Shown here: one piece after another, positions 7,916 through 14,930 of the stretch
Numbering within the stretch: the first letter of the stretch is position 1
Layout: the number at the start of each line of letters is the position of its first letter
NCBI GenBank assembly: GCA_040386195.1
Contig: JAZKFV010000025.1
Location: 1-23,132 of the forward strand
Reading direction: 5' to 3'
DNA: 23,132 nt
Origin: JAJTCH01 sp040386195
GTDB taxonomy: Bacteria; Pseudomonadota; Alphaproteobacteria; Rickettsiales; UBA1997
Program-made: the position numbers and the translations under genes
The notes under the pieces: model-generated
Told to the model about the DNA's origin: nothing
Database searches by the model: none
What the model saw: the letters and a program-made list of their open reading frames with translations, nothing else

Positions 7916-8911
7916 ATGACTAATCAAAAAAACATCACAATTTTAGCAACGGGCGGAACCATTGCTGGTTCTGGCTTGGCGGCGGATCAATCTAATTATG
8001 AACCGGCAAAAATTTCGGCCGATGTTTTGGTTAATTCAGTGGCGGGGATTAAAAAATTAGCTAATATTAAAGCCGAGCAAATTTTAGCAATTGGTAGCCA
8101 AGATATTGAAGATGCAGATTGGTTAAAAATTGCGCGGCGCACTAATGAATTATTGAATCAAGAAGATGTTGACGGTGTGGTGATAACTCACGGAACTGAT
8201 ACTTTAGAAGAAACTGCTTATTTTTTAAATTTAGTTGTTAATAGCCAAAAGCCGGTTGTGCTAGTAGGTTCAATGCGCCCCAGCACTGCGCTTGGCGCGG
8301 ACGGTGCGATTAATTTATATAATGCGGTGGCGTTGGCAGTGGATTATCAAGCGATTGGCAAAGGTGTTTTGGTGGTAATTGCCGATAAAATTTTTGCTGC
8401 TCGAGATGTTGCTAAAATTAATACTGTAGCGGTTGAAGCATTTGGCGCGCCAAATGCTGGTGCGATTGGTCAAATTTGTTATGGCAAAGCACAAATTTAT
8501 TATCAGCCAACTAGAACGCACACTAAAAATAGTGAGTTTAAAATTGCTGAAATTTCAAATTTGCCCAAAGTTGATATTGTGCAAATGTATGCTGGCTTTG
8601 ACGCCGGAGTGATTGATTATTTAGTCAGCGCTAAAAGCCAAGCAATTATTGTGGCGAGCTTGGGAAATGGTAATTTTTATAAAGATGCCTTGCCCAAATT
8701 AATCGCCGCTGCAAAAAGCGGAATTGTAATTATAAAAAGTTCGAGAGCGGGAGCCGGAACAGTTGTTTTAAATGGTGAAATTAACGATGATGAATACGGA
8801 TTTTTGAGCGCCGGCAATCTAAGCGCGCAAAAGGCTAGAATTCTAGCAAAATTGGCTTTAACCCAAACTAATAATTTAGAAAAAATTAAAGAAATTTTTG
8901 ATAACTACTAA
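7916..8911 (+). CDS. L-asparaginase, type II-like family, without signal peptide
   Basis: The enzyme hydrolyses L-asparagine to aspartate and ammonia. The protein has 331 aa. Catalytic residues align with the bacterial family: nucleophile Thr12 in LATGGTIAGSG, Tyr28 in the flexible lid, Ser61-Gln62 in GSQDI, Thr94-Asp95 in THGTDTLEE, and Lys168 in ARDVAKINT. GSMRPSTALGADGAINL is the subunit-interface stretch. The N-terminus begins directly with the first beta-strand and has no signal peptide, unlike the classical periplasmic AnsB, so a cytosolic location is likely. It starts two bases after the clpX stop, suggesting co-transcription with clpPX. Glutaminase side activity cannot be excluded from sequence. 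Confidence 0.93.
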   Translation: MTNQKNITILATGGTIAGSGLAADQSNYEPAKISADVLVNSVAGIKKLANIKAEQILAIGSQDIEDADWLKIARRTNELLNQEDVDGVVITHGTDTLEETAYFLNLVVNSQKPVVLVGSMRPSTALGADGAINLYNAVALAVDYQAIGKGVLVVIADKIFAARDVAKINTVAVEAFGAPNAGAIGQICYGKAQIYYQPTRTHTKNSEFKIAEISNLPKVDIVQMYAGFDAGVIDYLVSAKSQAIIVASLGNGNFYKDALPKLIAAAKSGIVIIKSSRAGAGTVVLNGEINDDEYGFLSAGNLSAQKARILAKLALTQTNNLEKIKEIFDNY

Positions 8912-8913
8912 TT

Positions 8914-8940
8914 GTCATCCTTCGCTTTGCTCAGGATGAC
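8914..8940. repeat. Short copy of the GTCATCCT palindromic repeat
   Basis: GTCATCCT at 8914-8921 pairs with AGGATGAC at 8933-8940 around an 11-nt loop, three bases after the asparaginase stop. The arms and the CTTCGC and GCTC loop segments match the longer palindromic repeats at 16249-16358 and 16858-16948, so this is a minimal member of that family. It may serve as the transcription end of the upstream row. Confidence 0.8.
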
Positions 8941-8948
8941 ATAGGTCT

Positions 8949-8983
8949 ATTAACCATTAACCATTAACCATTAATCATTAACA
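8949..8983 (+). repeat. Five-copy heptamer tandem repeat ATTAACC
   Basis: Three exact copies of ATTAACC are followed by ATTAATC and ATTAACA, ending 10 bases before the typA start. It is a simple AT-rich tandem repeat within the typA leader and no other unit is nearby. Confidence 0.9.
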
Positions 8984-8993
8984 ATTATTTTCT

Positions 8994-10829
8994 ATGACTG
9001 AAATCAGAAACGTCGCCATTATCGCTCACGTAGATCACGGCAAAACTACTTTAATTGATGCCATGCTTGGGCAAAGTGGAACTTTTCACGCTCACAAGCA
9101 ATTAGAAGCCAGAGTCATGGATAGTAATGATTTGGAAAAAGAGCGCGGCATTACCATTTTGGCAAAATGCACTTCGATCTTTTGGAAAGACACTAAAATC
9201 AACGTTATTGATACGCCAGGACACGCCGATTTTGGTGGTGAAGTTGAGCGCGTTTTGTCAATGGCGGATAGTGCTTTATTGTTGGTGGATTCTTCGGAAG
9301 GACCAATGCCACAAACTAAATTCGTGCTTTCTAAAGCCTTGGCGCTTGGTTTGAAGCCGATTGTAATTATTAATAAAGTTGACCGTTCTGACGCTCGTGT
9401 TGACGAAGTTCTGAATGAAATTTTTGATTTATTCGTAACTTTAAATGCCAATGAAGAACAGTTGGATTTCCCAGTTTTATACGCTGTTGGTCGTGATGGC
9501 TGGTGCGTTGCTGATTTGGAAAAAGACAAAAGAGAAAATTTACATCCGCTTTTCGATTTAATTTTGAAACATGTTAACCCGCCAAAATTTGATGAAACTG
9601 CGCCTTTCTCAATGCTTGCCACTTTGTTAGAATCAAACCCATTTTTTGGGCGAGTTTTAACTGGCAGAATTTATTCTGGAACTGCAAAAACCATGATGAA
9701 TTTCAAAGCGATTAATTTGGATGGCAAAATTGTTGAGCAAGGTCGTTTAACCAAATTGCAAGTTTTCCGTGGCGTTGAAAGAATCTCGGTTGATGAAGCA
9801 GTTGCTGGCGATATCGTTTCAATTGCTGGTTTAGAAAAAGCTTCAGTTGCTGATACTTTCTGCGATATGTCAGTTTCTGAGCCAATCAAATCAACCCCAA
9901 TTGATCCGCCAACAATGGCAATCACAATTTCAGTGAACGATTCTCCACTTGCTGGAACTGAAGGCAGTAAAGTGACTTCACGAATGATTCGTGATCGTTT
10001 GTTTGCTGAAAACGAAACTAACGTTGCCATCAATGTTAAAGAAAGTGCTAATAATGACGCTTTTGAAGTTGGCGGTAGAGGCGAGTTGCAGCTTGGTGTT
10101 TTGATTGAAAATATGCGTCGTGAAGGTTTTGAACTTTCAGTTTCGCGCCCCAGAGTTCTATTTAAAAAAGACGAAAGCGGCAATATTTTAGAGCCAATTG
10201 AAGAGGTGATTATTGATGTTGATGATAATTTCAGCGGTTCGGTAGTTGAAAAAGTTTCAATGAGAAAAGGTGAAATGACTGATATGAGACCATCTGGTGG
10301 CGGAAAAACTAGAATTACTTTCTTGGTTCCAAGCCGTGGTTTGATTGGTTATCAAAGCGAATTTGCTACTGACACTAAAGGAACTGGAATCATCAATAGA
10401 ATTTTCCACAATTATATGCCTTACAAAGGCGAATTAAATTTCCGTCGCAACGGTGCTTTAATTTCCAACGATGCCGGCGAAGCAGCAGCTTACGCAATGT
10501 GGAGCTTGCAAGAGCGCGGCACATTATTTATCAAACCAGCCCAAAAAGTTTATGCTGGAATGATCATCGGTCAAAATTCTAAAACTGGCGATTTGGAAGT
10601 GAACGTTTTGCGCGGCAAACAATTAACCAACATCAGAGCTTCAGGAACTGACGAAGCAATTCGTTTAACCCCACCAAAAGAATTGACATTGGAAGATATG
10701 ATTACCTATGTTGATGATGATGAGTTGGTGGAAGTGACGCCAAAATCACTTCGTCTAAGAAAGAAATATTTGGATAGCAATGAAAGAAAAAGAATGAGCA
10801 AAACTAAAGATAATTTATCTTTTGCTTAA
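8994..10829 (+). CDS. typA: Ribosome-associated GTPase TypA/BipA
   Basis: TypA/BipA is a translational GTPase that binds the ribosome and assists 50S assembly and growth under stress. The protein has 611 aa, normal for the family. G1 is AHVDHGKTTL (11-20), switch region ERGITILAKCTSI, G3 DTPGHADFGGEVERV, and G4 NKVDR. Domain II, the EF-G-like domains and the BipA-specific C-terminal domain follow, with family motifs MRPSGGGKTRITFLVPSRGL and LTNIRASGTDEAIRLTPP. The ATG at 8994 is preceded by an AT-rich heptamer array and no clear Shine-Dalgarno. It stands alone, bounded by the repeat upstream and a strong hairpin downstream. Function is confidently assigned from sequence. Confidence 0.98.
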   Translation: MTEIRNVAIIAHVDHGKTTLIDAMLGQSGTFHAHKQLEARVMDSNDLEKERGITILAKCTSIFWKDTKINVIDTPGHADFGGEVERVLSMADSALLLVDSSEGPMPQTKFVLSKALALGLKPIVIINKVDRSDARVDEVLNEIFDLFVTLNANEEQLDFPVLYAVGRDGWCVADLEKDKRENLHPLFDLILKHVNPPKFDETAPFSMLATLLESNPFFGRVLTGRIYSGTAKTMMNFKAINLDGKIVEQGRLTKLQVFRGVERISVDEAVAGDIVSIAGLEKASVADTFCDMSVSEPIKSTPIDPPTMAITISVNDSPLAGTEGSKVTSRMIRDRLFAENETNVAINVKESANNDAFEVGGRGELQLGVLIENMRREGFELSVSRPRVLFKKDESGNILEPIEEVIIDVDDNFSGSVVEKVSMRKGEMTDMRPSGGGKTRITFLVPSRGLIGYQSEFATDTKGTGIINRIFHNYMPYKGELNFRRNGALISNDAGEAAAYAMWSLQERGTLFIKPAQKVYAGMIIGQNSKTGDLEVNVLRGKQLTNIRASGTDEAIRLTPPKELTLEDMITYVDDDELVEVTPKSLRLRKKYLDSNERKRMSKTKDNLSFA

Positions 10830-10833
10830 ATAA

Positions 10834-10872
10834 ATTTCCCGCAGATTAATTTCATAAAAATCTGCGGGAAAT
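10834..10872. terminator. Bidirectional terminator hairpin between typA and the leftward block
   Basis: A perfect 14-bp stem joins 10834-10847 and 10859-10872 (ATTTCCCGCAGATT and its complement) with an 11-nt loop. It lies exactly between the convergent ends of typA (stop at 10829) and the minus-strand gene ending at 10874, and the A/T ends of the stem give short T runs on both strands. It probably stops transcription from both sides. Confidence 0.75.
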
Positions 10873-10873
10873 C

Positions 10874-12196
10874 CTACCTAGTTTTATCACTCTCTTTAGA
10901 ACTCAATTTAGAAGATTTGCGCACCGCAATATTGTGGCTGAGCGTTTTTAATTGCAACAAAGCTTGATTAATTTTTTTGAATCCAGCCTGCAATTCTTGT
11001 TTAGATTTTAGCAAATATAAACGCAAAATCATTTCCTCTTTTGGCAATAAAGAACATTGTCCGGGCATCATAGCAATGCCGGCTTCTTGCTTCAAAAATT
11101 CTGCCATATCTAAATCAGTCTCCAAAGTTTTATTACCAATTTCGCCCTTGCTGCCTTTGAGCCCGGCGAATTGGAGTAGGATGGAATTGCTGATTGGTAA
11201 TTCGTTATTCATCGATTTTATAAAATCATCTTTCTTGCCAAATTTTTGGCTTAAATTTTCATTAATAATTTTCAATTCTTCCGTCACCACGTCAAAATTT
11301 TGTTGGCATTGCGCAATCATTTCTGCCAAATGTTTTTGGCTGTCTTCGCTGGCTTTGAGCGCGCCAATGGCAATATATTGGTTGGTGTAAGAAATATTGA
11401 TTTGTGGGCGATGTAATGCGTCGATAATATTTTGCTGATTCAGGCAAGCAAAGGCGATATCTAGATTATCCAAACCATAACATTTCAAATTGCTAATGGT
11501 GATAATTTGAGCGGCAATATCTTCAAGCGCCGCTAAAGAAAAGACCGAACGATTTTTGTTGACGAATAATTCCCGCAGAGATTCGTCAGAAATTACCAAT
11601 AAATTTGGATATTGTTTGATAATTTCTGCCAAAGCCAAAACGTCACTTTGACTTAGAACCGCGCCGCTGGTTGGGCTTGGATAATTTAAGAAAAGAACTT
11701 TGATTTTGTGGTTTTTTAAAATATTTTCTAGCTGGGCAAAATCAATCTTCCAGCCGTTCTGAGCATCGGTGTTTAAAAATTCAACGGCAATTTCATTGTC
11801 GTGGCATTGTTGAATAAAATAGCCGGAAATTGGCAAAGCGAAGAGAATTTTTTCATTTTTTTTGATGCCGATATTTTGATATAAATCTTGCAAAAGTTCA
11901 AAAATTCCAACTTGCACAATGATATTATTGGCGGCGCATTTGATTTGGCAGCTTTGAAAATAATGAGCAATTGCCTCTTTTAATTCGGGCAGCAAATTAA
12001 AAAAATTGCTGTTTTTTTCTAAGCCAAATTGTTCAACATATTGCGCGGCTTGCCTAGTTGCTTCGGGGCTCAAACTTTGATAATCATTTTCAAACCATTT
12101 TTCGCAATTTTTGTGGCAATGATCCAAAAAATCAAAGGCGGCTTTGTTGTTTGGTTTTGGTGAATTTTTAGTGAAAAGTTTTTCTAGGAAATTCAT
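10874..12196 (-). CDS. PLP-dependent aminotransferase-fold protein, class I/II, atypical
   Basis: The protein has 440 aa with the fold-type I plan: substrate and PLP site around VGIFELLQDL (96-105), NYPSPTSGAV (171-180) in place of NPxNPTG, VISDES (201-206) with Asp204, and ISNLKCYGLDNLDIAFA (234-250) where Lys238 should be the PLP Schiff-base lysine, then LRLYLL near 392. The core residues Asn, Asp and Lys remain, but the usual Tyr after the Asp (D-x-x-Y) is Ser/Leu here and the signature motifs are loose. It may be an aminotransferase of unknown substrate or a diverged relative. The last 60 residues are Lys/Ser rich. The upstream helical gene ends 4 bases before its start, so the two are probably co-transcribed. 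Specificity cannot be named. Confidence 0.75.
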   Translation of the reverse strand: MNFLEKLFTKNSPKPNNKAAFDFLDHCHKNCEKWFENDYQSLSPEATRQAAQYVEQFGLEKNSNFFNLLPELKEAIAHYFQSCQIKCAANNIIVQVGIFELLQDLYQNIGIKKNEKILFALPISGYFIQQCHDNEIAVEFLNTDAQNGWKIDFAQLENILKNHKIKVLFLNYPSPTSGAVLSQSDVLALAEIIKQYPNLLVISDESLRELFVNKNRSVFSLAALEDIAAQIITISNLKCYGLDNLDIAFACLNQQNIIDALHRPQINISYTNQYIAIGALKASEDSQKHLAEMIAQCQQNFDVVTEELKIINENLSQKFGKKDDFIKSMNNELPISNSILLQFAGLKGSKGEIGNKTLETDLDMAEFLKQEAGIAMMPGQCSLLPKEEMILRLYLLKSKQELQAGFKKINQALLQLKTLSHNIAVRKSSKLSSKESDKTR

Positions 12197-12200
12197 AAAA

Positions 12201-12644
12201 TTAAATGGTTCTTCGAGATTTAATTGCCAAGGTTTTGTTGATTAATAATTTTTTTTCTTCCGCAGAAAGTTCTTTGATTAAATGATGAGAGCTTAAGGAA
12301 TATTCCTGAATAAAATCAATCAGCCCAGCAAGCTCCAACTCAACATTGGCAAAGCTGGCGATCTTATTTTTTTTGGGGAAATGTTGTAGATTTTGCGCCG
12401 CTTCGTTTAAATTTTTGGCAATTTTTTCAGTAAAATCGCTCTTATCAATTTGATGATTAATTTTGTGATTCAAATCAATTGCTAAATCTAAAGTGGCGTT
12501 TAACACGCACATTTTGGTTTCTTTTATAATTGCCGATAAAGCTTCGCTGATATCGGCGTAATAAAGCTGTGCAGAGTTGAGAGTTCTGGTTAAAAACTCC
12601 ATTTCTTCTAAAACATCTAATAGAATTTCGCTGAGTTTGTACAT
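12201..12644 (-). CDS. Unrecognised small helical protein
   Basis: The protein has 147 aa and looks all-helical, with long amphipathic stretches: LSEILLDVLEEMEFLTRTLN at the start and a Lys-rich middle near 90. No signal peptide, membrane segment or known motif is visible. It starts with ATG at 12644 and is followed after 4 bases by the aminotransferase-fold gene, so they likely form an operon. The coding frame is supported by this spacing and by the lack of any better frame, but I do not recognise the family. A structural or regulatory partner of the downstream enzyme is possible and is inference only. Confidence 0.6.
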   Translation of the reverse strand: MYKLSEILLDVLEEMEFLTRTLNSAQLYYADISEALSAIIKETKMCVLNATLDLAIDLNHKINHQIDKSDFTEKIAKNLNEAAQNLQHFPKKNKIASFANVELELAGLIDFIQEYSLSSHHLIKELSAEEKKLLINKTLAIKSRRTI

Positions 12645-12667
12645 ATATCAAAATACAAATTACATTT

Positions 12668-12727
12668 CCCATATAATTTATTTTGATATGGGGATCCCCA
12701 CTTGCGTGGGGCGCAACTTATGTTGCG
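12668..12727. repeat. Composite palindromic repeat (GGGGATCCCC family), intergenic copy
   Basis: The core 12687-12727 holds a GGGGATCCCC palindrome, a CCCCAC/GTGGGG hairpin (12696-12711) and a CGCAAC/GTTGCG hairpin (12712-12727). Upstream, CCCATAT (12668-12674) pairs with ATATGGG (12686-12692), giving an alternative fold. The core is the inverted counterpart of 16521-16560 inside uvrC. It lies between sdhE (ends 12741) and the helical gene (starts 12644), both leftward. Confidence 0.88.
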
Positions 12728-12740
12728 TGAAAATAAATAA

Positions 12741-12995
12741 TTACAGATTGTGAAATTGACGAATATTTTGAATTAAGTTTTGATAATTTTCTGGGGTGGG
12801 AATTTTTTGTAAAATCCAATCATAGATAAAGGCGTCATCTTCTAAAATTAGCTGGGAATAGAGCTCTAGCTCTTCATCGCTTAAATCATTAATTTTATTT
12901 TGAGCAAAAACGCCAAGCAAAATATCAGTTTCTTTACAGCCGCGATGCAGTGAGCGATAGAGTGCGGTTCTGATTAATAATTCTTTATTTTGCAT
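12741..12995 (-). CDS. sdhE: FAD assembly factor SdhE (succinate dehydrogenase flavinylation)
   Basis: SdhE/Sdh5 proteins help attach FAD covalently to the flavoprotein subunit of succinate dehydrogenase. From ATG 12995 the protein has 84 aa, the usual size. The family pattern is clear: LYRSLHRGCKETDILLG with the conserved RGxxE (Arg18, Gly19, Glu22), then LSDEELELYSQLILEDDAFI and YDWIL. A start 8 codons earlier would lie inside exoD and adds only hydrophobic residues, so I chose the internal Met. Its start overlaps the exoD stop as TAATG, so translation is coupled in the tatA-exoD-sdhE row. Complex II genes themselves are not in this window. Confidence 0.92.
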   Translation of the reverse strand: MQNKELLIRTALYRSLHRGCKETDILLGVFAQNKINDLSDEELELYSQLILEDDAFIYDWILQKIPTPENYQNLIQNIRQFHNL

Positions 12996-13630
12996 TATAA
13001 AAATAAATGTAAAACCCAATCTTTAATGATGTAGATCGCTTCCATACCCAGAAAAACCGCCAGAGTGGTGATTAAAATTCCCATACAACCAATAAATAAA
13101 CCAAATAAAATTAGCAAACCATCGCGCCCCAAAAGCCCGAAAGACGCAATCAAAACGCCCATTCCGGGAATAAAGTTGGAAAGTGGTAAAGGTAATAAAA
13201 CTGACATTGAAAATATGAAGCAGAAAAAACCAATAATTTGGCGAAACCAATCGGAGCTAAGCATTGATAATCTTGGCTTCACAAAGCTTTCGGCTTTGGA
13301 AATATAAGGCGAAGATTTTTCAACCATCATTGCTAAAACGCTGCGTTTGACGGAAAGATTCGCCAATCGTTTGGGAAGTTTTGGCGATTTGCAGCCAATC
13401 ATCATTTGAAATGAAAACACCACCATTGGAATAGAAATGAGGCTTGGAAATGGCGGCGGCAGAGGAATTATAATTGGTAGCGAAAAGATCGTCATAATCA
13501 AACCAAAACCACCGCCATCCATAGCGATGATTAAATCACTGATGGAAATTTTATCAGCTGAAGTTTTTTTAACAACGTCAGCTAAAATTTCGGTAGTTAT
13601 AATTCTTTTATCGCTTGGATTAATACTCAC
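12995..13630 (-). CDS. ExoD-family membrane protein (exopolysaccharide synthesis)
   Basis: The protein has 211 aa with four or more strongly hydrophobic segments after about residue 40, for example GLIMTIFSLPIIIPLPPPFP, IIGFFCFIFSMSVLLPLPLS and LLILFGLFIGCMGILITTLA. The double PLPxP pattern and short cytosolic N-terminus are characteristic of the ExoD family, first linked to exopolysaccharide production in Rhizobium; the biochemical role is poorly known. It starts 5 bases after tatA and ends in a TAATG overlap with sdhE. Family membership is well supported; a role in polysaccharide is family knowledge rather than something visible here. Confidence 0.88.
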   Translation of the reverse strand: MSINPSDKRIITTEILADVVKKTSADKISISDLIIAMDGGGFGLIMTIFSLPIIIPLPPPFPSLISIPMVVFSFQMMIGCKSPKLPKRLANLSVKRSVLAMMVEKSSPYISKAESFVKPRLSMLSSDWFRQIIGFFCFIFSMSVLLPLPLSNFIPGMGVLIASFGLLGRDGLLILFGLFIGCMGILITTLAVFLGMEAIYIIKDWVLHLFL

Positions 13631-13635
13631 TGAAT

Positions 13636-13812
13636 TTATTTATCTTGATTTTGATCAGTAATTTTTTTGTTTTCTCCATCTTCATCTTTAATATTTTTGC
13701 GAAAATTTTTAATTCCTTTGCCAATATCGCCCATAACTCCAGGCAATTTGCCCGCGCCAAAAAGCACCAGAATGATTACTAGAACAACGATTAAATGTGA
13801 AATGCTGAGCAT
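13636..13812 (-). CDS. tatA: Twin-arginine translocase subunit TatA (small)
   Basis: This 58-aa gene reads MLSISHLIVVLVIILVLFGA, then GKLPGVMGDIGKGIKNFRKN, then an acidic/Lys tail. It has the defining TatA layout: a short periplasmic N-terminus, one transmembrane helix (about 6-20), the FGAGKLP hinge, and an amphipathic helix (about 26-40). TatA oligomers form the pore that exports folded proteins such as the Rieske subunit encoded at 18323. It is shorter than most TatA because the charged tail is brief. It lies 5 bases upstream of exoD and downstream of the large hairpin that follows thyX. No tatB or tatC is adjacent. Confidence 0.93.
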   Translation of the reverse strand: MLSISHLIVVLVIILVLFGAGKLPGVMGDIGKGIKNFRKNIKDEDGENKKITDQNQDK

Positions 13813-13829
13813 ATATTATTATTGTTATA

Positions 13830-13909
13830 AGTCGTAAGTCGTGAGTCATAAGTCGTGAGTCAAACCGAGTTCGGATTAACTTACGACTTATGACTTACGA
13901 CTCACGACT
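13830..13909. repeat. 80-nt hairpin built of a degenerate heptamer RAGTCRT
   Basis: Arms 13830-13867 and 13872-13909 pair over 38 positions with three mismatches and two G-T pairs around an AGTT tetraloop. Each arm is itself made of tandem heptamers of the AAGTCGT/GAGTCAT type. It fills the gap between thyX and tatA (both leftward), so in RNA it could end thyX transcription or insulate tatA. Confidence 0.92.
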
Positions 13910-13916
13910 AATTGAT

Positions 13917-14855
13917 TTATAAACTGAAAATTTTTACTAACTCGTCCCATTCTCTAGCGCTAATTCCACTTTCTTCTTGAGAAATTTTTTCGCCTTTCAA
14001 CTTTTTCTTCAAAACTTCAATGGCGGCGCCGGAGAATTCTTTGCCGGTTTGGCGATATTTTACGAAGGCTTCATAGCAATGCGGAACCCATTTTTTGGTG
14101 ATTTCTAACATCACATTGGCATATTCACGGATTTCAAATTGAGCGTGAGCGTCGGCGCGCAAAAATAGAAAATTGAGCAAATTATGCAAATCAATTTTCC
14201 AATACCATTGAGTATAACAATTGACCGGCAAATTCATTCGCGCCAATTCTCGTGCCAAGCCGTCTTTGCTTTCGTCAACAACATTGCCGGTAGAATCTTG
14301 GTTAATCATTTCTAAATAATGATTATAACATTGTTTGGCGTCTTGTTTTAAAAGCTCCAAAACCTTTTTTTGTTGATCAAAGCTCAGCGGCTTGCTTTCA
14401 TCACGACCTTGATGATTCACTTTAGATTGTGGCGATAAAACTTCAGCTTTGGGAATATAAAATTCATCTTCCATAATTGAATAACGCGCTGAATATTCAT
14501 TCACCGAAGCAGTGCGATGGCGAATCCATTGGCGGGCGATGAAGATTGGCAATTTGATGTGAAATTTAATTTCGCACATTTCAAACGGAGTTGTGTGGCG
14601 ATGCGAAAGCAAATAATTGATTAAACCTTTATCGGCATTAACCTTTTTAGTTCCCGCGCCATAAGAAACACGAGCGGCTTGCACCACGGAAGAATCATTG
14701 CCCATATAATCAACCACGCGCACAAAACCGTGATCTAAAACTTCAAACGGTTGATATAAAATTTCTTCCAAACCTTCGGAAACGGGGCGAATTGTGGTTG
14801 ATTTAGCTTGGCGTAAGCTTTGAATTTCTTCTAATTGTTCTGGCTTGATTGTCAT
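13917..14855 (-). CDS. thyX: FAD-dependent thymidylate synthase ThyX
   Basis: ThyX makes dTMP from dUMP using methylene-tetrahydrofolate and a reduced flavin, replacing ThyA. The protein has 312 aa, the length of alphaproteobacterial members. The signature RHRTASVNEYSARYS is at 112-126, matching RHRxxSxNExSxRYS. Other family stretches are LLSHRHTTPFEMCEIKFHI (82-100) and YTQWYWKIDLHNLLNFLFLR with ADAHAQFEIREYA near the C-terminal part. It is divergent from uvrC with 75 bases between the two starts, and a large hairpin follows its stop. The catalytic motif is complete, so an active enzyme is likely. Confidence 0.98.
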   Translation of the reverse strand: MTIKPEQLEEIQSLRQAKSTTIRPVSEGLEEILYQPFEVLDHGFVRVVDYMGNDSSVVQAARVSYGAGTKKVNADKGLINYLLSHRHTTPFEMCEIKFHIKLPIFIARQWIRHRTASVNEYSARYSIMEDEFYIPKAEVLSPQSKVNHQGRDESKPLSFDQQKKVLELLKQDAKQCYNHYLEMINQDSTGNVVDESKDGLARELARMNLPVNCYTQWYWKIDLHNLLNFLFLRADAHAQFEIREYANVMLEITKKWVPHCYEAFVKYRQTGKEFSGAAIEVLKKKLKGEKISQEESGISAREWDELVKIFSL

Positions 14856-14930
14856 TGGGGAAGGTATAAATTATCGAGTGAATTTTCCAAGATTCTACCA
14901 ACCAACCCTAAAAAATCTACACTAATATTA

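Noticed and set aside
9092..9622. Long open frame antisense to typA (also 5410-5886 antisense to proB and 9671-10183 antisense to typA)
   Set aside because: These mirror conserved genes on the other strand, show no family motif and arise from codon bias of the sense gene.
14863..14890. TTGGAA-N16-TATACC as a thyX promoter on the minus strand
   Set aside because: The match is weak and would place the transcript start at the start codon. I do not claim it.
14835..14930. Longer UvrC start at 14835
   Set aside because: The extension overlaps thyX on the other strand and precedes the conserved N-terminus; ATG 14931 fits the family.
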